From positions 932,144-996,143 of the forward strand of contig NMRA01000046.1 in assembly GCA_002633005.1 (NCBI GenBank): a DNA stretch of 64,000 nucleotides, in the 5' to 3' direction. How positions within the stretch are numbered: the first letter of the stretch is position 1; each line of letters opens with the position of its first letter. A program made the translations under genes and the position numbers. The notes beneath the pieces were generated by a model. The model did no database searches, was not told the origin of the DNA, and saw nothing but the letters and a program-made list of their open reading frames with translations. This document shows, one piece after another, positions 30,374 to 43,700 of this stretch. The DNA comes from Phoronis australis. Taxonomy: Eukaryota > Phoronida > Phoronidae.

Positions 30374-31291
30374 CAATGACCATTGCCTCTGTTGGCCCGA
30401 ACCAGAGGCGATGCAGAGGCTATAGGCGCTCTGTACGCCGGAAGCTTTTCGGCAAATTATGCCTCGCACCGACTAAACCATCAAAGTCACGTTGTTATAA
30501 ATATCTTTTGCGCATAGAGGAACACCTTAGGAGGTTGTCGATGTGTTTAATTCCTTCCAACTCGAACAACTACTCCCGTTATGAAACTTTTTCTTTGAGC
30601 AGTCCCTATTTCAGTTCCCAAAATCGTGAAATCAACATTTTCATTTTTTTAACCAGGCCGAAGGTCAGAAGTTGCGGACCTACCGGCGAACTTTGAAAGC
30701 TGAAGTTCCCGCCCTTCGCGTACGTGCTGCCGGGAACCAGCCGTGCATTTGCTGTGTTGTTAAACATTAAAATGTCAAATATGTGCACGACTATTAAATG
30801 TCGTATCAACAGCATTTATTTTTATCAAATATAAACAATAATTCATTGAAATACAATCAGTTTCAAGTAACGCCAATTAAAGACAAGTATAAGTGGTGGC
30901 ATTTTGGAAACGAACATTTGAATGACAAGACCGCAATGGCTCACCTTTGGCCTATTTAAAGATTGAGGTCATGAAGTCACATCACCTAGCGAGCGCGGTA
31001 AAAATTGGAGCGTGCGCAGTATAAAAATGGTGAGTTCACGATTTTGGGAACTGAAATAGGGACTGCTCGAAGAAAAAGTTTGATAATGGGAGTATTTGTT
31101 CGAGTTGGAAGGAATTAAACACATCGACAACCTCCTCAGGTGTTCCTCTATGCGCAAAAGGTATTTATAACAACGTGACTCTGATGGTTTAGTCGGTGTG
31201 AGGCATAATTCGCCGAAAAGCTCCCGGCGTACAGAGCGCCTATAGCCTCTGCATCGCCTCTGGTTCGGGCCAACAGAGGCGATGGTCATCG
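30374..31291. repeat. ~0.9-kb fold-back element, arms ~260 bp
   Basis: Left arm about 30374-30632 and right arm about 31040-31291 are reverse complements at roughly 90% identity. Each arm carries a 106-codon open frame starting MTIASVGPNQRRCRGYRR, one on each strand. The differences between arms are mostly amino-acid-changing, so I read the frames as by-products. Lies upstream of the main COQ7 exon, in its presumed first intron. Confidence 0.85.
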
Positions 31292-31464
31292 CCTATAAAA
31301 GTCGGGAATGGGCACTTAACCGAGAGGTGGGCGTTCAACTGGAAATCATCAAAAATCGCAGATGGGCTGTTAACCGAGCAATGGGCGGTTAAATTGAAAA
31401 TCCAAATAAAGTAGGGGGTGGGCGGTTAACGGAGCATGGGCGTTAACCTGAACGTTTAGGTAAT

Positions 31465-31575
31465 AGCCGAGATTACCCGATCCGGGAATCGAACCAGCGA
31501 CCCCCATAAAACCGGCGAGGGAGCTAACCATTCAGCTAATAGGCAATTGCCCATTAGCGAGTAGCTAACAGAGGC
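31465..31575 (-). repeat. tRNA-derived SINE-like unit 3
   Basis: Reverse copy of the family: perfect B box as GGAATCGAACC at 31485-31495 and A-box-like TAGCTGAATGGTTAGC on the - strand. It is close to the presumed COQ7 first exon. Confidence 0.65.
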
Positions 31576-31676
31576 TCATGTGATTCACCGGAAGCACATC
31601 TACAACAATATTTTTTCCTAAAATAAGAAGATCTTGATTAACTGAAGACATCGTTTGACCTGATTACATACCTCAC

Positions 31677-31800
31677 CAGTTCACCACCCATAAGCGCCAC
31701 TTGTTGTCTTGTCTTGTAATTCCCTGCGATTGTTTGGCGCAGCACCGTCTTACGACATAGTAATCTAGGGGTAGAATTCCATACAATTAAACGATCCGAT
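31677..31800 (-). other. COQ7: Candidate COQ7 first exon / 5' leader
   Basis: The COQ7 exon at 28245-28460 begins at a good acceptor (tttcttttgcactttcag), so an upstream exon is required. On the - strand here a donor CTG|gtgagg follows 31677, and the frame would join ATGGGTGGTGAACTG (31691-31677) to the next exon, adding MGGELLNLVSE before the favoured start. No other upstream in-frame ATG occurs before a stop. It may simply be leader. Weak evidence, by position only. Confidence 0.3.
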
Positions 31801-32202
31801 CAACTGTGAAATATGTTCAAGAGATAATGTAAACTGAAAAAATTCACAGGGAACTCTCGAAACTCTCACGAAGTATCGCTCTTTGAGAACGGAGATTGAA
31901 AAGCGATTTATATAAAGTTATATGTGGCCGCGGGCCGCGACTACAGAAAAATATAAGAATATAAATCAACAAAAGATGCATTAAAAACAAATTTGATTTA
32001 TTGTAGTAACTCTTCTTTGATTTATCTATGTGGTATATAAAATAATGGGCAAATGATCAAAATCACGAGTATAATCGGTAGCTCGTTCCTTTAGGCAGAA
32101 AAATGGCGTTTTGACCCAGGTTCAGTCGATAGACATTCGATTTTAGTTGGTTTTAGACAAAATTTTTTTCTTAAATAAACATTTTTAATCAAGCGAAAGA
32201 CG
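31692..32202. promoter_or_regulatory. Head-to-head COQ7/UBR5 upstream region, likely bidirectional promoter
   Basis: About 0.5 kb separates the candidate COQ7 first exon (- strand, up to about 31.8 kb) from the UBR5 ATG. A TATA-like tatataaa lies near 31909-31916, followed by a GC-rich palindromic stretch (ggccgcgggccgcg, about 31926-31939). A short upstream ORF (ATG GCG TTT TGA) sits at 32103-32114 in the presumed UBR5 leader. Its ATGGCG context also resembles a YY1-type initiator. Transcription starts are not visible from sequence; this is inference from gene layout. Confidence 0.45.
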
Positions 32203-35200
32203 ATGAATAACTTGCATTTCGTTGTCCATCCTTTACCTGGCTCTGAAGACCAACTGAACGACAGGTATGAACTTTTGAAGTTGCTTGTACATTTTTCATT
32301 TCAATCAATGTCTCGGGTCTCACGAATCAGTCTCGAGTTGTACCAGGATTACACAGCGTGTGTCGCATGGAGTCGGTGAGTTGTGGCTACGGAGTGCTTC
32401 AGTGTACAGTTATAACATAAAAATTTTCTGTAAGTATGGTACGTGTTTAACAAATGTGTTCTGTTGCTGTTGTGCAACCATTTTTTTATTTGATTTTTAA
32501 ATGTGTTTTATCTTTGGAGTTTGGGGTTTTATTCTGTTCAAAAATCACAAAAAGGGAAGCTCTGGTTATGACTTTCACTATAGCCAATTGGACCTTTTGA
32601 ATTGGGAAGTCCTGCTTTTTGTGTAAATTATCTGGAAGTCAGAGAACCAGTGCCAGTGAAGAACGGGTATTGTGATGGTGTGATGGAGGTAAAAGTCAAG
32701 AGAAGGGGTCTCTCTACTACTTCTGTTCGATCGATCGTGTCTGTTTAAATGTTGGTTCAACATCGATGAATGAAACCTTAAACGATTCGCAAAAATCTAC
32801 CCTATTTATTTATGCAGTAACTGACCTGATCACATCCTTGGCGATATCCGTGAGAAGTTAGGACTCCTAAACTTTGGGCTCACTGCGTCACGAGCGTAAA
32901 AAGTTATTGAGAGACTGGGTCTTGTTTGCAGCTACTTCACACAACGGCAACGGTGAAGGGTGCCAGGCAGTTGAGATAAGAAAGTCAGCTGCACTTAAAA
33001 CTTAGTGTCAGACAATTCGTTGAGTCACAAACTCAAACGGGATCACCCCAAACTCCAAAACATCTGTATTTAGTTTTTTAAACATTTATTCCCTCGAACA
33101 ACTGTCTGACTCAGAATTTGGCAGCTTGCGTGCACACACTTCTACTCACTGTATCTCCTGTCACACGTGACAGCTTGCACCGCGTGCATTTCTACACACT
33201 TGCCACGTGACAATTAATAATTGAGCTGCAATCCAAATGGAGCACTGCACGCTAAACTAAGCGTCAGCTCTGACAAGATTGGGTTTCATACCGCTGTCAT
33301 TTTGAAACTAATCTGATGGCAACGGAACTGTTGATGTTGAATCTACTGTATTTAATGGACATTTTTGATTGCCATTTGGTGACGTGTTGGAATATCTTAT
33401 CGGCATTTGCGCATTAGCTGTCATCAAAGCAGATGAAAAATGGGACTTTTCGAGCACTGAACTTCTGTGAAAATGGTTACACTGCTCACTAGATTCTTGT
33501 GTAGCTACCCGGTAGTAATTTTAATGCTTACAGTTAAGGTTTTCAAATTTAACACTAGGTGTTGCCATACACAAACTTCACCATTGATTTCAATGAAGTT
33601 TAAGAGCCGTAAGTTTTCACGAAAACCTACTAAGAATTGTGGTAAAATGAAGCCAAGCACTTGATCAGTTACTGCCTAAATAAATAAGCGTAGACTTTTG
33701 TGAATCGATTGAGGTATCATTCATTGTCCTTAGACCAGCATTTGAGAAGTTATATAAGTGATTGAACAGATGTAGTAGAGGGACCCGTTCTCTCGACTTT
33801 TAAGCATGATAGAGTTCATGTCACGACAGCCTGAATTTCCAATATCGCGTTCAAGGTTACCTTGAAATCATCGTCCTCGTATACACAAACGACAACTTCA
33901 TGTCCACGTGTGTTAAAACGAAGCTTGGGTTACATTTCAAACTGTGATGATCATGCTAGGTGTTAAATATTGTCCAAAAGGCGTGTTTTTTGTGCATATC
34001 TTGTGCTTCCATTTTCACTCAAAATTTCATGTTTTTGTTGGTCTCAGCTGTCTCATTTCTTGAAGAACCATCTCCGGGTATTTATTCCAAAACCCTTCAC
34101 CCCCCGTCCTTGAACCATCTTTGCAAGTTACTTCCAGTGCAGTGCTCAACACATGCGAAAACGTCTGCTCGAAAATACAAGTGACGCCATATTTGCCACA
34201 CACAATTCCCGAATTAGGCTCTTAAAAAACGATGACCCAAAACAAAGCAAAAAAGTCAAACGTCTGCTCGACGCCTGCACGTGTGATACCAATGAGGTCA
34301 ATGTTCTGTACACGTAGTTTACCAATTTTTCCACTTCTATTTTCATTGTTTACTCGGTTATGTGGAACCCTGCATTGCACCTGGCTCTGCTATTCTGTCA
34401 CATTTGGGTTGATGTGCAATCTCTCTCCCTGTGAAATACCATAGGGAATATTTATAATTGCTTCTCGGAAAATCATGCCATATTGCTCACTGACTTCTTG
34501 TGCAACGATCTATCAGTAATTTAAATGCTTTCGGTCAAGGTTTTCAAAGTTAACACTAGGTGTCACCAGACACTAATTCTGCCATTGACTTCAACGAGGA
34601 GCAGGAAACTTTTCGTGAAAATGTACTAAGACTTGTGGTAAAATGAAGCCACGGATGAGATCAATTACTGCATAGACAGAGTACACTTTTGCAAATCCAT
34701 TGAGGTATCATTCATTGAGTTGACGTCAGACCTACTGGTATTTGAAGATATGAGCGATTAAATAGATGTAGTAAAGGGACTGGTTCTCTCAACTTTTTCT
34801 ATTTTTCACTAGAAGTAACTGGTTTCTATTACTATCAGGTAATTTAGTCTGCACAAATGCTGGATTACTTTTGAACTGTATGTTAATTGTACTTCAATCA
34901 ATTTGATTGTGGAAAATTATTCATTTATGATTGTAACCCTTGTTAAAAATTCCTTCCTCAGAATTAGATTTTTCTAGCCAACCGTACTTGATGAGATTCC
35001 GTCTCACGTATTGCTCTAAATGACCTTGTGTTCAGTACTGTGAAATCTCACCAGTTTAGGACAAGTGAACGTTTTTCGTAAAAGATAACTAACACAAAAT
35101 AATTGCCAATTTTAAGGGCAAAGGCAACCTTTCTTTATGTCATTTTTAGCAAAAATAAGGTTCGTTGATTATCCCAGTCATATTTTTCACTTAATTACAG

Positions 35201-38200
35201 CTTTTTGTAATTTAATCAATTATTCGTTCTCTACTCTGGAACTGAAATTTTGGGAGGCAAGAATTTTGCGCCAATTTCTTCTCATATGTAGTCTGACTGT
35301 GATAGCTGTCAAGTCGGTCATTGTTCTACCTCGGTTGTGATAAGTTCGGTCGTCGTTTGCTGTTGTTTACGAGTCAGTCAACATGCCACACTGTTGCTGC
35401 ATACCGGGATGTACTCATTATCGCTCAGAGCTTGTAAGCAGCCCTGGTGCGATGTTGAGTAGTGGGAGTGAATGCAGGCCCCGTTCGACACCCAGTGAAC
35501 AGGACATTTCGTCGTTCAATGAACAGATCGGTGAGCCAAACTTTGATAAGTTTATTGTGGACTTGTCTAAAGTATTGGGGCTATTTAGAAGGTGCCAGGT
35601 GTGTGGCGAGGGAGTCACACGGCGGGATGCAAGCAGTTTCTGTGCTCAGGTCACTATCCATTGGGAGTGTGTTGCGGGACACTCGGGCAAGTGGGACAGT
35701 TGTTCCTCTGTCCGTAAGACGATAATGTGTACATCTCGGTACGTAGCAACTCGTAAACAAAAGCAAACGACGACTGAACTTACCATAACGGAGATAGAAC
35801 AATGACTAACACGGCAGCTCTCGGCAGTCAGACTATATGAAAATAAATTAGCGCGAAATTCTTGCCTCCCAAAATGTCACTTCTGGAGTAGAGGGCGAGT
35901 AATTGTTTAAATTACCAAAAAGCTGTTATTAAATGAAAAATATGTCTGGGATAATCAACGAACCTTATTTTTGCTAAAAATGACATGAAAAAGGTTGCCT
36001 TCGCCTTTAAAGCTCTATACCATATCAACCATCAGATAATGTTTGGGGAAATTGTGTGCATTCACAATGAGGTTAGAAGCCATTGAAAAATGAAACCAAA
36101 TCAAAGTCGGTGACATTTTATAATTTCTATTCCATTTGTCCGCAGTGGTCAGTTTTAGAGGTCAGTGACTGAAAGGTTGAGAACCAGTTTTCTGCTGGTA
36201 GCTATAAAATATAGTGTTCAGACAGAATTACAATTCTGTTAGAATTCACGAAACTGACTACAATTATTTTGTTTTCGATCTTATTTCAGGTTAAAAGATG
36301 TAGCTGACAAACTGTGTCGCAATACTGCGAATACTCCACTGGTATTTAATGGTCTCAAGCCTGTTGTTCAATGTGTCACTGGACCTTCTCACATTGCCCT
36401 GCTATTTGAGGCAAGTTGATGTCTTTGATCTTTTGTAACTAAGGGCAACAAGTTGGTTGAAGCACCTGTAATGCAATGTATTGATTGATTTACTGCAGTA
36501 AATTTAATTTATTACTCAAAGATTTTTAAGTCTGGTCTGTACGCCACAGGTCAAAGTTGTTTTTGTGTTGGCTAATATTTTTAGGGAACAACTTACAGTA
36601 TGTTGATGTGATTGAACAATGGTTTAACTTTTAATGTGTCCCACATGCAACGTAATGTAATACCTAATTAGTGCTATAAATGTATGATGTTAATCTTTCA
36701 GGATGGCAGTATTTGTAGAGTTCCGTTCTCTATACTTAGTGATAGAGTAGACCAAGTTAAAAGCGAACCGAAGCAGTAAGTTATATTTCTTATTGAAAAA
36801 GCTCTGCATTTATGTTGACATTGCATGTAAAAGCCATATCTAATGCTATCTTAAAAGTTTCTGAAAACTTCTGTACAATTCAGTAATTTGCGTGTACTCT
36901 CATCATATACATGTGTTGGTGCACGTTGTGGTCATCTCTGGCGTCCATCTCCCATCCATGGGATACCGGCATTTGCCCGTTGTTGGAGAGTTCTGACTTG
37001 TATTTAAGAATATAGCGCTGCTTATATTTTTATCCATGGTGACTGCATGTCAATGCTTGACATTGATCTTGTATTTATGTCACTTTTTGTCTCGCACGAT
37101 TTTACTGTGGCTAATGTCACTGCCTCACCCTCACTTTTACTTTAAAATAGACAGCTTTTTACCTTGATGTGCATATGAAATAGATACGGCCATGAACTGC
37201 ATTTTGCTACCCCACACCTAAAGTGCCCTGACATGCAATAAAAACATAAACTGAACTTTATGTACTTTCGATTGAAATGTTACATTGGTTTAAGTTGAAC
37301 TCTATTGCTATGGCCAGTTACTAGGCTATCATGAGCAGTATACGCTGTTTTTGCAGGAAATTAGTAGCTGGCAGTGCTGGTGGTGCAGCTGTAGGAGGCG
37401 CTAGCAGTGGCAGTGCTGGTGGAGCTGGTACATCAGCACGCAGTGGTGAAACTGGCAGTAGTGGTGCTCGGCTACCTCACAGGCAGCGGGCACGCGTTGT
37501 TAGATCGGTCGCCAGGGGGCGTGGTGCAGGTGTCATCGTGGGGTCACGACCCACAGTACCAGTGTCAGTTGTCCCAGAGGAACTTGTGAGCCAATGTCAA
37601 GTGGTCTTACAGGGAAAGTCACGTAGTTTGATCATAAGGGAGCTGCAGAGGACTGTGAGTCATGCGATTTTATGTAGTAACTTTTATCTAGTGCAAAGTG
37701 GTACAGAATTTTTTCTAACTTTTGTGTATAATGATAGGTGCTTTTTTAGTCATAAATATAGCATTAAAGAAAGCTTTTTAATTTGATTAAATACTGTTAA
37801 GAAACGTTGCTTGCCTGTAGCAGCATTCCAACTTCTACACCAGTGGAGTTGGTGTGAATCAATCTGTCTTTTTTAAATTTAGAACCTTGATGTCAACCTC
37901 GCTGTCAACAATCTTCTCAGCCGAGATGATGACAATGATGATGATGACGCTGACAGTCAGGATGGTTACATGCCAGCAGGAGGTATGGTCAACTACATGG
38001 CTTTTATATTATTTTGGGTTATTAAAAGATACATATGCCATGTTTTATGCATGTTAACTGTAGCTTTTCTGTCTGGTTAACTTTCATGTAACATTTGGCT
38101 ATTGCCATTGCTATCTGTATTTGGTTAGAATAACTTATTATGCGTCCAAATATTTATAATGTGGGTGCATACTGTCGTCATCTCTGTCTGGGCGTCAGTC

Positions 38201-40749
38201 ATCCACGGCTGTATCTCCTAAATCCCTTACAGGATCTTATTGAAATTTGACAGGTGTGTTCCTATGGGGTTGACGACAGAAGGCAACGAGTTTTGGAAAG
38301 ACCCGAATACCGCTGTGCCCCCTAGTGGCAATTTTAGTTTTTTATGTTTGCAAATGAAATTTGGCACATAGGTGACGCTATCCTCCCGTTTTTGGATGGA
38401 TTCGAGGTATTTTGCGCCACCTAGTGGCCATTTTTACTGTTTTTTGGTGTCCGTCCCTCTATCAACTGAACCACTCTAAAGATGATTGTGAAAATTAGCA
38501 TGTATGTTCTTACTATGAAGAGGACGGTTGACGATGATTTTCCGATGACTTCGACGACTTTGGCGCCTCCTAGTGGCATTTTTTTTTGTTTTTGCTTCCA
38601 TGACTGTATATTCTAAACGGTCTACAAGATCTTTATTAAATGCACCAAATGTATTGATATAAAGTTAACAACGGAAGACGATGACTTTCTAACAGGTCTG
38701 ACTAAGACTGCCCTCTAGTGGCAATATAATTTTTCTGTTTTCCTCTGTTTCTCAGAAATTCCTTGACGAAATTTCATGAAATTTGTTAAATAGTTTTCTT
38801 TTAGAGAAACGGTGACATTTTCCGGTTTTCAGATGGATTCGACATATATTGTGCCATCTAGTGGCCATTTTTTTCTGTTTTCTAGTCTACTTTTGCCGTC
38901 CACCCTCTGTCAACCAAACCACTCTTAGGATGATTGTGAAAATTGGCTAGTGTGAAGAGGGCGGTTGACGATGATTTTCCGGCTTCAATTACTGTGGCAC
39001 CTCCTAGAGGCAGTTTTTTTGCGTCCTTAGCTGTATCTCCTAAGCCCGCCTGCAGAATGTTTATTAAATTTAGCAAGTGTATTTATATGACATTGACTAT
39101 GGAAGACGGCAATTTTCAGACGGATCCAATGAACCTTTGTCCCCTAGTGGCAATTAAATTTTTTCTGTTTTGCTAAAGTTTCTTGACGGATTTTCATGAA
39201 ATGTGGTAAATAGCTTTCTGTTAAAAAACGGTGACATTTTACAGTTTTTTGATGGATTTAAAATATTTTGCACTATCTAGTGGCCATTTTTATGATACAA
39301 ATAAACACTGTAGAAGCATACCGTTTGCAGTGCATTCGTGGGCACATTTCAATGCTACACGTTGCTCTTGTTTACACAAGTTAGCATATCTTTGTTGTGG
39401 TAAATATGACAATGTCCTTGAAGTATGTGTAAAAGACCTGCAAGCATTCTATAATACCATTTAGTACCACCATTGTCGTAGCTTTAGTCGGTTTTATTTT
39501 ATGATGGTGTGACTGCCTAATAAATCTAAAAAAATCGAATTGAATTTATTTAGGTAAGCAAAGTAACAGAAATGTCAGCTTGGACATAGCTTAAGTTTTC
39601 AACACTATGACTTTTTGAAGGTGTTAAATTTTTATAGGACCATACTTGCAGCAACGTTTTTATGTTCATAGTTTTGTGGTACAGTATAGTCTAAACATGT
39701 AATATATCCACTGTCCAAAACAAATTTTCTCTAGAATTAATAAGCTCAATTCAACCAACCTTACTTCCAAACAAAACAGCGTCTTTTCAATGTTTAAACC
39801 TTAAGCAATATTTTACAATAATCTCAAAAAAGATTTCAAACATCTTTCAGAGCTGTCACATGTAATTGACGTGTCATCAGCGTATTGTGATATTAAACAT
39901 TCTTTGTTTTCAACCAAACCCCTCTAATTTTAATGATATACATAACCATGAGAACCAAAATTTCAGCAGATAGTACAAAAATATATAGTGACAAAGGGTC
40001 ATCTTGTCTACATCCTTATTGAATTTCAAACCATAAAGAAGTTAGGAATACAGGTATTTCCCTAAAAGTACTACCCAAATCAAAGTTTTTAACTTCCCAA
40101 AAATTGTATATATTGTGAAAAAGAAATTTTCATTTCAAGTACTACTTCGTCCCCACTTTCCGTTTTTGTATCAGCTTTCCGTAGAAAAGGCATATATTTG
40201 CTAAAGAAATGTCTATTCCATTTTAAGACTCTTCTAAACTCAAATGGTTGTCCAAAGTGCCCTTCTCTCTAACATTGCTCTGTGTCACTTTTCACCTTCC
40301 TATATCAGTTATTTCAGTGAATTTTGCAGGGTTTTGCTGTTGATTTTCAAAAACACCACAATAGGTTTTTAGTGCCTGTGCACTCCCCTCCTAATAGCAT
40401 TTTAAAGAACAGTGCATAAAGTATCATACTCGACCATTTCAGAGATATAGTGTTCTGAAGTTGACCAGTTTTGACGTATGTGTTTACTATCTAGTTTATT
40501 ATTGCGTAGCTAACATAACATCAACACAAACTTTGTTGTCACGTATATGTACTTGTAAGTACAGCATGCTGTGTTTATGTTTTCTAACACAATAAGCATG
40601 TTGTATTGCAGATGACTTGATGTCACTGTTGGATGCAGGTATTCATGCTGATCATCAGAGTGTCATCATAGACGCAGATGCCATGAATGACGAGATGTAT
40701 GGTTACTCCCCTCTACGTATACGCTCCCTGTCCAATGCACGGCGACCAG
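32203..40749 (+). CDS. UBR5: UBR5 exons 1-6: N-terminal region and UBA domain
   Basis: Exons: 32203-32264, 36290-36410, 36702-36775, 37357-37654, 37883-37982, 40612-40749 (residues 1-264). Residues 22-85 form the first conserved block, ending in a Gly/Ser/Ala-rich stretch in exon 4. The UBA ubiquitin-binding fold spans exons 4-5, about residues 157-204 ([42 protein letters not shown]), followed by an acidic Asp run and [20 protein letters not shown], all as in vertebrate UBR5. Exon 2 ends at TTTGAG followed by gcaagt, so intron 2 has a GC donor. Confidence 0.93.
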
Positions 40750-43700
40750 GTTTGTCATTACATCTCCAGTTGCTATGTCATGTTGATTCAGTGGATACCT
40801 GTTGTTGGACTTAACTCAGATGGTGTGTTAATATGAACACAAATTTTTCAGGCTCTCTGGGAGTGATTCAAGACTTAAGTCATTAATTTGGTCTAATTCT
40901 TCACACATCTGGTTATGAAAAATAGTCATGCATTTATCATTTATTCTCTCAGAATATACCCATAACTTTAAGTTACTTCAACCATTTGTGTAAATTGTGT
41001 CTAGATTGTGATATATTAATAATTACATGGCTAAACCTTTATTCAACAATCTTGAAGTGGTTATGTCAGATTTAATCTCTCTCTTAGGTCATAAATCTCT
41101 TTCACGAAATGTACCTCTACTCATATACTTCCATCAGTATCCTACTTTGTTTACTTTGATTTGGTTGTGAAATCCCCTTTGATGTCCTTTCGTAATTAAA
41201 TTATTTCTACTGAACTGTAAGTTTTGTAGGCTGTGTTGATAGATTAGTTAGTAAAGCTTTTGATTTGATCATTCAGGTAGCTGTATTTTGTAGGAGTTTT
41301 TCTTGTAGGCGAGCGAGTGGCTGATGCTGACCGTGAAAGAGATGCCTTCTTCCGTGTACGTGACCGTCGCTGGCTTGACTCTGCTCTGCGAGACGAAGCA
41401 GCCTTGAGGGGTCTTGACCCTGAGAAAGTGGAGGGCGGAACTACCCGCATTGATGCCACAAAGAAAGGTGCAGCCAATCAGACTCCTGTTTCTTTTGGGG
41501 AAGAACTGCAATATTGGTGTGAAAAGGTAAACAGCACAAGTGGTCAGAGATCTTAGGTTAAAAATGGTGTTGGAATTGTGTATATTCATTTTTGATCAGT
41601 TCAAGTTTAGTGCAACACTGGCTTGTGTTTTATAATAATTATGAGTTCACAAGTGTGTTTGAATTTGTATTTTGTGTTTGATGAGAAGACACTTGGCTTA
41701 GATGTTCAATACCACCGTATTCAGTATTATCTGTATACTTTTCTGCTACTGTGCAGGGATACGACACTATTCATTTGGGCTGTGCAGGGATACGACACTA
41801 TTCATTTGGGCTGTGCAGGGATACGACACTATTCATTTGGGCTGTGCAGGGATATGACACCATTCATTTGGGCTGACATTTGACTGCTGAGATATCCAAA
41901 TATACCTTGTAGAGAATTTTTGCTACAAAGGTGCAAAGTTCACAATTTGCACGGACTCCTGAGATCCTTATAAATGTTCTGGTCTCCTGATTGTCTTCAG
42001 CTCTTGTAACCGTGAAGGTTGCACATGTTCCTTTTGAGCACAGTATTGTTTCTGCAAAGTTGACTCTTGACCTTCTGTTGCAGGAGTCATCTTGTGTTCA
42101 CTTCACACATATAGCTGCTCTTTACTCAGAACTTGTGGCTATCAATAATGTGGGCCAGCTGTGTCAATGGAAGTGGTCTGATTCTGAACCATACTTTGTA
42201 CCTGAGGTAAGTGAGAGAAACTAGCAAGGGTTACAATGTGTTATTGTCATACGTTCAAACTGCTCAATTCTATTTCCAACAATGTACCTGCATTGGATTG
42301 TGTACTGACGATCAATACTTATGATCAACACCGTTACGATCAACATAGTTACGATCAACATAGTTACGATCAACATAGTTACGATCAACATAGTTACGAT
42401 CAACACAGTATGATTTTTGTTACTGTTTAAAGAAATTACAAATAAGAAGAAAAAAATTTATATTTTAAGTGAAAATGACTGTTGTTTTCTTAATTGAATT
42501 GAAGACATTAGGTTACGGTTATCGTGCATATAGTCTTTTGTGAGCCAAGTGAGTTGTCTAATTAAGTTTTAGCATCAATTTTCTCTGAGGTGATGCCATT
42601 TGAAAGAACAGGATAATTTGTTTTATTCTTCCTTATAAGCTATTGCAGATCAGTAAAATTTGTTCAGAAGTACAAAATCGGGTAATAAGGTGTTGAAAAT
42701 GGGTACACTGTTGCTAACCCAAATTTAATATTCTTATGGCTTGTTTTGCGATTGCGGCCTCTAGATTATCACTTCTATATACATTTATTTTAGTAATTAG
42801 TAAGCCTGGCTTGTGAACACTTTATAAGTTAAATCTAACAGAATTTCCTCAACTAACCTTTACATGTGTGTTAGGAAATGTTGTTTAGATACACTTATTA
42901 GTAATTCTATTGCAATATATCAATGTAATAGCCAGGTACACTTAATAGTAATTCTATTGCAATATATCAATGTAATAGCCAGGTACACTTAATAGTAATT
43001 CTATTGCAATATATCAATGTAATAGCCAGGAGTACGGTTTCTCTTTTGTAGAATGCCTCTAGCCGACACCCAAAAGCTGCTAGTCTCAATTTGGTTGGTG
43101 AGAAGATCACAGTGCTGTCAGCATGTTCAGTGCGAGCTTCAGTTTACACAGAATCGGGCAAGGTATGCTTCTGCTGCCTATGACTGTTAAAGGTTACTTC
43201 CTTTTACAAAATTCAGTTACCAGTTGTACACAAGGAAACACAATAAGGCTTTATTAGATCCAAGGATAATAGCCCCAGAAGGAGCATTTGTTAATGTTAT
43301 AAGAAAGGATATAGAAAAGTTGATACTGACTGGAGCTGAGCTGAAATACATTTAATGAGGATGAATGATGATTTTTCAGATTGCCACATGGGTTGATGAC
43401 ACATTGAACATTGTTGCTTCAAAACTGGAGCAGCCAGCCACTAGCTACCCTGAGTTTATCAGTGATAAGATCATGTCACTTCACATCTGCTCATTGTTCA
43501 CCTGTGCCAAGCTAGAGAGTGGCGCTCTCTATTGGTGGTATGTATAGCAACTTGTTACTGTTATAATATGTTTTTTGTTAAAACATATTAAACTGTTACT
43601 TGTACTGGTGGGCATTTTATTTTTGATGCTGCTCAGTCTTGTTTAAACATTTCAACATACATCAAAAACAACTTTTTGGGAACATATTTGTAACTATGTA

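Noticed and set aside
30376-30696. Protein-coding gene in the arms of the fold-back element
   Set aside because: The frame has no recognised motif, and the two arm copies differ mainly by amino-acid-changing substitutions.
42221-42430. Repetitive frame encoding YDQHS units
   Set aside because: A 15-bp tandem repeat gives open frames on both strands by arithmetic; no start context or splice support.
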